Shown in pieces: positions 24,945 through 36,900 of a stretch of 64,000 bases of DNA; position 1 is the first letter of the stretch, and every line of letters starts with the position of its first letter. The DNA is taken from assembly GCA_030562195.1 (NCBI GenBank), contig JAUJPP010000011.1, positions 4,712,001-4,776,000 of the forward strand, given 5' to 3'. The DNA comes from Nipponacmea schrenckii (taxonomy: Eukaryota > Mollusca > Gastropoda > Lottiidae). The position numbers and the translations under genes were made by a program. The notes beneath the pieces were generated by a model that worked only from the letters and a program-made list of their open reading frames with translations, searched no databases and was not told where the DNA came from.

Positions 24945-27900
24945 TCATTTAGCATTTTTAGCAAGGATATCAGAAGCGAAAGTCATAAAATCTGGAAAAG
25001 AGAAATAAATTACACATTCATTCGAAGTAACAAACAAACATGGCAGATGGATATCGATAGCTATAAGACCAAGCGGAGAAACAAATGTATTGCACTTCTT
25101 CAAAACATCTTTAAATAATACTGCTTCTTAGAATTGACACAATATCTAATTCTCAAGAATGGTCAATGTGTGTATATATTCATCAGTGAACTTACATGGA
25201 GTCATAAAATAGCAGAATCTCTTAAAATCTTGAAAATTCACAAAACTAATTAGTTAATGAAAAACGCTTAATCAATTTATTAAGCGTTTTTCAATAATCA
25301 ATTGCATTTTGTGATTAATTGCTTTATTTTTAAATTATTTATCTGATTATATAAGGATTCTGTAATGTTATTTATGGCAGCAGGAATATTTACTGATGAA
25401 TATATACTCTTATTGGCCAAATTTAAAATTTTATGTTCATTCTAAGACGCAGTATTCTTTTAAGAATGATTAAAGAGTGAAGGTTGAAGTCCCTCTTTTC
25501 CACCCAATTAGGACATCATCTCCAATCTATGAATGACAGTTTCATTAGCCTAGTTAGGTACAGGTACAACATCTGATAGGTGGTCGGATAACCTGTACAC
25601 TTGTCTATATATAGTAGCATAGTCTCTACCTGTCACATAGGCCAGTGCTTCTATAGGAGAGTATAACACCTAATATACCGTACTAACCATCATAGTTCAC
25701 CATACCATCTCCATCTACATCCGCCTCTCTTATCATCTCATCAACTTCCTTGTCAGACAGATTCTCTCCTAGATTAGACATGACGTATCGTAATTCATTA
25801 GAACTAATATATCCATTACCATCTTTATCAAACACACGGAATGCCTCACGGAGCTCTTCCTCGCTGTCAGCTTTCTTCAACTTCCGGCACATCATCTGTA
25901 GGAACTCTTCAAAATCTACCGTACCATTACCTGTAATGTTAAGAGTCTTTTTTTTATGTGTCTTGATTGCTATAAATCTTATCCCCCCCCCCCTCGTTTT
26001 TGAGATACTGGAAGCAAGGTTCATAACGAAAATTACCTTATCCATTGAAAAGATCGCGACAGAATTTCTTACCAAAAAAGCTTCAAAGGGGTCAAAATGG
26101 CGATTGTACTGCTACCTTTTTTTTGTTTTGTTTCGAGTTTAGTTATCGATTCAATATGGTCGAAGAGTGAATAATGTCAATAGGGTAGGCTATAAAAAAT
26201 TGAATAAATGAAGTTTTACGTCCTACTCTTCTGCACCTAATGAGATTAGAGGGGCAAGGGAATGCAGTGTACAATGAAGGACATTTGGTACTATCTATAA
26301 CTATCGACAAAGATAAGGACAAACCTTGTGTAAGATCACATGATCTATAATATAAAACTCAATGATTCATACCGTTAGAACAGAATGGTATTAAATAGCA
26401 ATAGTGCAGTTGGTTGACTTTTCAGGATGATAATTAATCCCTTACATATTAAAAGAAGCTCGTAATAATAGATATCATGGAGACCTTGTCGTGGATCCAC
26501 ACGAATAAAGTAAAAGTAGAAAAACTGTTTGTAGAGATGTATAATACATTGCTACGTGAAAAGCACATTTCTCGTACACGTTTATAACTATCACCTTACA
26601 GTCATTATTGTGTTATATCGGAAATTGGAGATAAAATGTCCTGAAGCCATGGACAAATTATAGATAACTATATATAATTATTTTAAAATACAATGTATCG
26701 AATAACATATATAAAATCTTCAAGTTGAGAATTTCAAGAGATACGCTGAAACGTTTTATAAAAGATGATTCTCGCATTGTTTAGTGTTAAATCAACCGTA
26801 CTAATTGATAAATCAGTGTTTTAAATGAATATTCCGCGTATTCAAACTGTTTGTGGGCATATAAATGCATAGATAATCCAAATAAATCGAAGCGTTAAGT
26901 ATAGACTTCCAGTTTGTTCACATACCACGCTCTGGGTAATCGAAAAATATACTAAGATTTGAAAGCCTTTTGAGGCCTAATGACGTTTCTTAACCCGGCG
27001 GGCCGAGTTTCTTCGTAATTAATTACGACTTAATTAGGGACTTGTGGACACTGGTATTGTTCCCGATCATTAGAACACCTCTACTTTCGATTGATATAAG
27101 TATTAGTCATCCAATTACAGAGTTTATATATGAACAAATGAAAACAAGGAAACCCATGTTTAACAGTGAAATGTATATCTTGGAAATAAATTTCTTTGTG
27201 AAATCTCTGCAGTTATCAAAATGTTTCGTTTCACATTTTACCTGTTGGTTACTATAATCTGAATAGTGTTCAGTATGTTGACCGTATTTTAGCGCTTTTA
27301 TTAAATTAGATTAAATCCCTTAGTTCTATTTTGTAATTTTGTTTAATTATTATTATTAGATTAGACTATATTCCTTTCTTAAATGCAAAGAATCAAAGTT
27401 CAATGGAATACGCTAGATGTAAAAATCACAACTGATAAGTAAAGATAGATCTGTAGAGTTGGACTGATTTTACAGACAGTTAGAAAGGAATGGAGGAAAT
27501 TAGAATGTTCTGTCAAGAATTATTCCAAATATTATATTATATGTTTCCAGGTGAATAATTTCTTATTAGAAAAGTGACAAATTAATTCAGTCAGCTATTT
27601 AAAAACATATAACTTTGATATGACAGGTTTGGAACTATATGAATAGAATTTACGTTGAAAATATTTTACTGTAGCGAATACATAAATAGACAATTTCGTT
27701 CAGGAAAAAAAACCGATAAGAGAACAAAGTTATACAATGGAAATTAGTTAAATCTTTTTTAGGCCGCGGAATGTAATAAGCCGGTGTAAAAAAGGGAAGG
27801 GGGGGGGGTGCGATATGTGTTTCTGGCTGACAACTACATAAAGATAAAGGTTGTAACTTTGTGGTTATGAAAATGTAACAAAACCACAGCTCAAAGTAGT

Positions 27901-30900
27901 GTGGCACCAAGGTCTGCACAGCTAACGTCTGTCTTGTTTCAGAGTCTATAAAATGCTAATTCCATCCAGCCCACTAAATAATATGCAAAACCCAAAATTA
28001 AAAAGAGTTATCGTTTTTGTGATCGACCAATTGTTCTATTACTGATATTGTTATCGTTAATCAATATATCAATTTACCATCAGCGTCCACCTCGTTAATC
28101 ATATCCTGTAGTTCCTGATCAGACGGTTCTTGGCCCAGAGATCGCATCACTGTTGCCAGTTCTCCGGACGTTATTGTCCCATCTCCATCTTTATCGAACA
28201 GCGAAAACGCTTCTTTATAATCTGAAATGATATACAAATGTAAGTCTAGGCTTATTAGGTGTAGGGAGATGGATAACTTTGCCGAATTCATTAAGGAAAA
28301 ATATTGATGGGATGGAGGTATTAGTCGATTCTTTAACGAAGACAGTCTGAAGCACATGAGATCTAGTTCAATTGTTCAATTACTCTAGAGCGGCGAAATG
28401 ATATTAAAAGTAGTTTAATATCTCTCAACAAAATGATGTAACTCTAAAAAAGGTAAGTTGGAACCTTCTGTTGAGGCCAATTGATATTGAAAGTGTAATG
28501 AAGTCTCAACAGAATGATGTAACGCTAAAATAGGAACCTTCTGTTGAGGCCAATTGATATTGAAAGTATAATGAAGTCTCAACAGAATGGTGATAACGCT
28601 AAAAAGGTGAATAGGAACCTTCTGTTGAGGCCAATTGATATTGAAAGTATAATGAAGTCTCAACAGAATGATGTAACGCTGAAATAGGGACCTTCTGTTG
28701 AGGCCAATTGATATTGATAGTATAATGAAGTCTCAACAGAATGGTGATAACACTAAAAAGGTGAATTGGAACCTTCTGTTGAGGCCAATTGATATTGAAA
28801 GTTTTCATTACGTTGAAGAAATGTTCATTCACTTCTTCAATATTATAAGAAAGAATCAATGAACGCTAGAATGAAAGTTGGAAAGTTTATTAAATTATGT
28901 CGTTTGTACCATAGGGAACTAGGAGACAGTTTAATAGCCTAACTCTATTTACAACAACTTTAATTAAATTTCTCACAAAACCCATATCGATCACTTGTCC
29001 TTCAAATTGCTGCACACATTTTACCATGGAATAACCTTCTTGATATTGAACAACTTGAATAACTCACTAGGCTGAATGATTCTTCAAGAAATTTTCAAGT
29101 ATTGTGTTGTTGTGTATTACAGCGAGCAAGCAAATTCACGAATAATTATATCAAAGACATAGAAAACTTTCCCCATCGAAATTATTTCATATTTCAAAGA
29201 GCATTTTTAAGTATTGTGATGTTGTTCATTGCAAAAAATGAAATGAAATAAGTGGAGTTTTACGTCCTACTCTTTTTCACCTAATGGGCTAATGAAATCT
29301 GGCAACACCATGCAGGGTGTAATAAGGGAAATTTGGCCAGGACAATTGCATTTCCTACAGCAAGTAAACATAGATCCAAGCCAAAGAAAACTTCCCCATC
29401 GAAATTATTTCATATCGCCTAGTTTATAGCATGGGCTTGTTCTAATACTGGTACCTTTCACAAGTATGTACATAGGGTTTTAATCAATTACTGGTAAAAG
29501 TAACCACTTAATCCATTATCGAGAGAATAAGTTGTTATTTAATCCATATTCAATAATTATATACATATCTTAGCATACTTTAAGCTTATTAGCTCCTTCA
29601 GAGATGATATCTCTATATATATTGTTAATGGGGCCTGTTTGTGTTTAATATCTTCAGTGATATTTGTTATTTATCAGAAAATATATAACAGTTTTACTCA
29701 CGACAGAGTGAGACGGTTTTTCTTTAAATTGTGGAACTTTGACAATCGCTTTTGTTTTAAAATCAAAAGAGAAAAATTGGCTTTTCTTTAAAATCTAAGT
29801 CTCTATGTAATGCAGATTAAAGTGATAACTTTATTGATTTTCTAACACTTTGTTAATTATAAGAGAAACTACGTTTAAAACGCATTAAATTACAACCACA
29901 AAAATACACCAGAATCCGTTTAGGGTCTTCAGTAATGATTTAATGAGTAATGAGCTCGTGGTGTTCTTCAAAGTCTCCCTCGACAATACTGTAGCAATTT
30001 TGTTTCAATTATAAACTTTAAAGGTCGTGGTTCTTCATTTAAGGTCGTTGAATTGGGTCTTATATATGTAAATCCCTAGTTGGTATATAGACTTTTTATT
30101 CTTTCTCCATTTTATCTGATGACGACATATGTAACTTGTGCTGAAACGTTGTGTACCCATGTATTAAAAAAGTGTGTAACTTGTGCTGTAACGTTAATAC
30201 CCATGTATTAAAGAAGTGTGTAACTTGTGCTGTAACGTTATATACCCATGTATTAAAAAAGTGTGTAACTTGTGCTGTAACGTTATATACCCATGTATTA
30301 AAGAAGTGTGTAGCTTGTGTTGAAACGTTATATACCCATGTATTAAAGAAGTGTGTTACTTGTGTTGAAACTTTATGTACCCATGTATTAAAGAAGTGTG
30401 TAGCTTGTGTTGAAACGTTATGTACCCATGTATTAAAGAAGTGTGTAGCTTGTGATGAAACGTTAAGTACCCATGTATTAAAGAAGTGTGTAACTTGTGT
30501 TGACACGTTATGTACCCATGTATTAAAGAAGTGTGTAGCTTGTGTTGAAACGTTATGTACCCATGTATTAAAGAAGTGTGTAGCTTGTGATGAAACGTTA
30601 AGTACCCATGTATTAAAGAAGTGTGTAACTTGTGTTGACACGTTATGTACCCATGTATTAAAGAAGTGTGTAGCTTGTGTTGAAACGTTATGTACCCATG
30701 TATTAAAGAAGTGTGTAGCTTGCGATGAAACGTTATGTACCCATGTATTAAAGAAGTGTGTAGCTTGCGATGAAACGTTATGTACCCATGTATTAAAGAA
30801 GTGTGTAGCTTGTGATGAAACGTTATGTACCCATTTATTAAAGTAGTGTAATTATCCCATAAATATTATCTTGTGTTGTATATTTAAATAGAACAAAAAT

Positions 30901-33900
30901 CGCATAATTGATTAAAAAATATCCCAAATAATGACTCTTACTTTATATTTCTATATGAACTACACTCTCACGAAATCATAAATTTCAAGTGCAAATAATT
31001 CTAGTCACACAGAGATTTGAAGAAATTTCAACTTTGAGTTTTATATGAAAATATGTATTATTCTCACAAATTAGAAGATAAAACACGGTAGAGATAGTTA
31101 AACCCTTTCGCTTGGAATATCTCCTGATTTAGTCCCCCGGGGTGCCGGATGTTATATATCTTAAAAACTCTCTGTCGTTTTTCATATTATACATAACACA
31201 GACGAACATATTTCATAACATATTTCGAGAATCTTTTACTCGAGTTAAAAGTCTAATCGTATTTCAATCAAACTTTCAAATCAAATTTAAAGCGATTTTC
31301 GAAATCTTTAAATGTGATTTGTAGGCTTAGTTGAAATATTATATCCTTTTTGAAATTCGACTTATTCAGTCGAGGTGGAGATCTCAAATGGCTAATTTCT
31401 GTACGAACAGTACATATTTTTATAATTATAGTCCTGTTTCAATACTTAATACGTGTAAATTTTATTATAGGTTTTGATTTGACTCCCTAGTCGAATGATA
31501 TAAATATTTAAAATATAGTGGAAATTGAAACACAGTTGTAACTGTTCACAAAGTATGTGGTCACTGGTTTCCCCGGTTTGTATGGAGATGATCTATGTGG
31601 AAATCCGGAAACAACATAATCACGGGAGGACCTCCGAGGCAGGGCAATGCTGGTAGAATTTGAAAATATTTGGCATATTTTTGTTAATGAAATATAGAAA
31701 GAGCTGTGATTCAAATGTTCCTATTATTATTTAATATGGGGGTTTTCAACCTGTTTTTGAAAAATGCCCCAAAACGGGATATAGCTTGAAATCGAGATCC
31801 CCAGATTAACTGTAAAAAAAATAAACTCTTTATATTACATGGGTCAGAATTAAGACCCGATACACAAGGACATGGTCCTGTCTTATATATTCAGCCCATG
31901 GAAACAAACATAAACTCTTTATTTTACATGGGTCAGAATTAGGCCCAATACACAAGGACATGGTCCTGTCTAACATTCAGTCCATAGAGACAAACATAGA
32001 CTCTTTATTCTACATGGGTCAGAATTAGGCCCAATACACAAGGACATGGCCCTGTTTAACATTCAGTCCATAGAGACAAACATAGACTCTTTATTTTACA
32101 TGGGTCAGAATTAGGCCCAATACACAAGGACATGGTCCTGTCTAACATTCAGTACATAGAGACAAACATAGACTCTTTATTTTACATGGGTCAGAATTAG
32201 GTCCAATACACAAGGACATGCTCCTGTCTTACATCCAGCACATGGAGACAAACATAAAAATCTTTATTTTACATGGGTCAGAATTAGGTCCAATACACAA
32301 GAACATGTTCCTGTCTTACATCCAGCACATGGAGACAAACATAGACTCTTTATTTTACATGGGTCAGAATTAGGTCCAATACACAAGGACATGCTCCTGT
32401 CTTACATCCAGCACATGGAGACAAACATAAACTCTTTATTTTACATGGGTCAGAATTAGGTCCAATACACAAGGACATGCTCCTGTCTTACATCCAGCAC
32501 ATGGAGACAAACATAAACTCTTTATTTTACATGGGTCAGAATTAGGCCTAATACACAAGGACATGTTCCTGTCTTATATTCAGCCCATGGAAACAAACAT
32601 AGACTCTTTATTTTACATGGGTCAGAATTAGGTCCAATACACAAGGACATGGTCCTGTCTTACATTCAGCACATGGAGACAAACATAAACTCTTTATTTT
32701 ACATGGGTCAGAATTAGGTCCAATACACAAGGACATGGTCCTGTTTAACATTGAGCCCATGGAGACGAACATAAACTCTTAGTTTTACATGGGTCAGAAT
32801 TAGACCCAATACACAAGGACATGATCCTGTTTAACACTTATCCAAAGGGACATTACCATGGATACAAAAATAGCACAATAAGTACATGTGCATTAAATGG
32901 ACAGATCTATTTTCCGGCATCTAGTAAATGACAGGAAAAGAAATATACAACGTATAGTTTGTTTAAAGTACATGTGTATGAAATAGATCTTTTTTCTGGC
33001 GACCAAGTATATAACCGCAAAAAAAATATAAGTAATACTAGGATACGGTATATATCAGGTATTGTCCTGGGTAGAACTTGATACAGATTGTTGTAAATAA
33101 ATCTCCGAGTACTCAGAGCAATATAAGCTAAGATCGTGTGAAGTGTAGTCATTTGAGATATTGTATATAGTGTAGTGGGATTTAACACATGTCCCCCAAA
33201 GAAAAGTGCTAATATTTTCACTTGGAACATGCCCTGTGGTTGTAAACCCACGATTTAATTTGTGCTTTATTAAGTAGACCTATTTTCCAGTTCTAAATGC
33301 TATCTCATTGGCGGAAACAGCTAAGTGCTTCTCATATCTAAAATTAAGCAGTAGGCTAGAACAGAATAAAGGCCGAATCAAAGAACATTTTTATATACAC
33401 CTTATGACATTCTGTGGTGTTTCATTTCATTAAAAATAAATGAGGCCGGGGGGGGGGGGGGTGATCTTAGTGTATTTACCCACGGTTGAAAAACCCTGCC
33501 TAGAACAGTTAGTATAACAATGAAATTACTTGCGATATATAGTGATTGAAGCTAAATTGATTCAATTTGATTTATATTATAGTAGATCTGTCAAAAAGCT
33601 TTTTATATAAAAAACAGACATTAGAGTGAAGTTTTAAATAAATAAACCAGACTGTGAATATTGATATTTTTAACACAAACCGAAAGTAGGGTATAATAAT
33701 GGCCTAATGTATAAATGAGACAAAAGCCTCTAGTTTCGTACCTGGTGAGTCGCCAACGTGTGTTAATGTATATACTATACTCTGTAAGTGCTTGTGATTG
33801 CTAAAACGTTTTGATCAAATTTCTTTGGGGTGGTAAAATATAAGACGTGTCTCTCCGAAGCAAAGTTCATATTGCCAAAACTCCCCCTGGATGAATTTGT

Positions 33901-36900
33901 TTTCAAAAAAAAAAAAGAAAAACAATTCAAAGAGCCAAACCCATATATTTGCTACTGGAATTGAATGGATTTCACAGTGTCATTGCCAGAGGAAATTATA
34001 TTCACCATTGGAAGCACTTGGTGAAGCCGAATGAAAGAAAATACCCATAAATGGTCATGTAAGAACCATACGTAGTTTGTATGTTTTATTTCTATGTAAG
34101 AACCATACGTAGTTTCGTGTGTGTTATTTCTATGCAAGAACTATACGTAGTTTTTATGTTTTATTTCTATGTAAAAACCATACGTAGTTTTGTGTGTGTT
34201 ATTTCTATGTAAGAACCATACCTAGTTTCGTGTGTGTTATTTCTAAGTAAGAACTATACATATTTCGTGTGTTATTTCTGTGTAAGAACCATACGTAGTT
34301 CCATGTGTGTTATTTTCATGTAAGAACCATACGTAGTTTCGTATGTTATTTCTATGTAAGAACCATACGTAGTTCCATGTGTGTTATTTCCATGTAAGAA
34401 CTACACATAGTTTCGTATGCTATTTCTATGTAAGAACCATACGTAGTTTTGTGTGTGTTATTTCTATGTAAGAACCATACCTAGTTTCGTGTGTGTTATT
34501 TCTGTGTAAGAACCATACCTAGTTTTGTGTGTGTTATTTCTATGTAAGAACCATTCGTAGTTTTGTGTGTGTTATTTCTATGTAAGAACCATACCTAGTT
34601 TTGTGTGTGTTATTTCTATGTAAGAACCATACCTAGTTTCGTGTGTGTTATTTCTGTGTAAGAACCATACCTAGTTTTGTGTGTGTTATTTCTATGTAAG
34701 AACCATTCGTAGTTTTGTGTGTGTTATTTCTATGTAAGAACCATACCTAGTTTTGTGTGTGTTATTTCTATGTAAGAACCATACCTAGTTTCGTGTGTGT
34801 TATTTCTGTGTAAGAACCATACCTAGTTTTGTGTGTGTTATTTCTATGTAAGAACCATACGTAGTTTTGTGTGTGTTATTTCTATGTAAGAACCATACGT
34901 AGTTTTGTGTGTGTTATTTCTATGTAAGAACCATACCTAGTTTCGTGTTTGTGTTATTTCTATGTAAGAAGCATACGTAGTTTTGTGTGTGTTATTTCTA
35001 TGTAAGAACCATACCTAGTTTCGTGTGTGTTATTTCTGTGTAAGAACCATACCTAGTTTCGTGTGTGTGTTATTTCTATGTAAGAACCATACCTAGTTTT
35101 GTGTGTGTTATTTCTATGTAAGAACCATACCTAGTTTCGTGTTTGTGTTATTTCTATGTAAGAAGCATACGTAGTTTTGTGTGTGTTATTTCTATGTAAG
35201 AACCATACCTAGTTTCGTGTTTGTGTTATTTCTATGTAAGAAGCATACGTAGTTTTGTGTGTGTTATTTCTATGTAAGAACCATACCTAGTTTCGTGTTT
35301 GTGTTATTTCTATGTAGTTTCCAAGACAAAGAGTGACATAAGATATCCATTCTACTCCACTCCCAACCAAAATGAATCCAATAACGGTTAGACAGACTAT
35401 TGGTTTTTCTTCGCAAATTACACCCTTAATTTATATTCAATATTACGAACATTTGTTGCTAGGCAACTGGTAAATACTACCTCATTAATTGCAGCTTAAA
35501 GGAAAGTTTTCTATTTCTTTACTTTCTAGATCTAAACGATTTAGATGAGTTTGGGGAGACGAAATGGGAGGAGAATTACTGGCTTATATTAGAGTTTAAA
35601 CACCAATTTAGCTGAACAAATACGTTATCTTCATGCATTGTTCTGCAAATCGACGTGAGAATGGAATCTTAATGAATGACATGAGATGAGTTGCTAAAGT
35701 GATGTGTTATTAAGTTTCATCCTCAGTCTACCACCAACCCACTGGTTAATTTATCTTTTATAAGTCTCTGAATTTTAAAATTATTTAAACACAGTAGCTA
35801 TTCGTTATTCTATTTAATAATCGATCATAGCCAATATAGAATATACTACTATGTATTCTTTTATTCTACACCCGTCGTTGGAGTTTCAAAATACCAATGA
35901 GTTCTTTATTACCTGATCCTGAGTCCCCTCCTCTTGATATTAGTAGTCGACTAACCCTCGCCTCGATCTTGATAGAAACGCCTACTGAGATATGAACTAC
36001 CAGTAATATAGTTCTATGGTACACACAAACGTCGTAATGGTTCTTCATAGAAATAACACCAGAAATCTTACTAATGAAAAAAGTCTCATTCAAATGTTCT
36101 TAAATGAAGATAACACCAGAAATTGTATTGTGTCTACATGAAATAACACACACAGAAACTACGTATGGTTCTTACATAGAAATAACACACACAAAACTAC
36201 GTATTGTTCTTACATAGAAATAACATATACACAAAACTACGGATTGTTCTTACATAGAAATAACATACACAAAAATACGTATTGTTCTTACATAGAAATA
36301 ACACACACAAAACTACGTATTGTTCTTACATAGAAATAACATACACAAAACTACGTATTGTTCTTACATAGAAATAACAAACATGAAATTACGTATGGAT
36401 CTTACATGAAAATAACACACACGAAACTACGTATGGTTCTTACATAGAAATAACACATACAAAACTACGTATGGATCTTACATGGAAATAACACACACGA
36501 AACTACGTAGGGTTCTTACATAGAAATAACACACACGAAACTATATTCTTAAAAGAAATAATACAAATAGGAATCATACATAGTTTTGTGTGGAAACCGG
36601 AACTTATTTGCAGTTTTATTAAGATGATTCGTTCAACTTGGCAGTTTTCATTGTTGTCGAAGTGTATTTTACTGAGTGTTGAAAGATAGTGATCAATCAA
36701 AGCTAGATTTAGTTAATGGTTGTTCCACCTATATGATAAATGTATTTAAAGAAATGTAAAGAGGCTTTTAAAAACTGTATGAGTGTCGGAGACATCAATT
36801 TACACCATTCCAATGTTCAATCAGACGTCTGAGGTTCCTGTAATTCCACTACAACTATGTGTGTAATAACGTCACTAATTGTAAAATATTACATAAGCCC

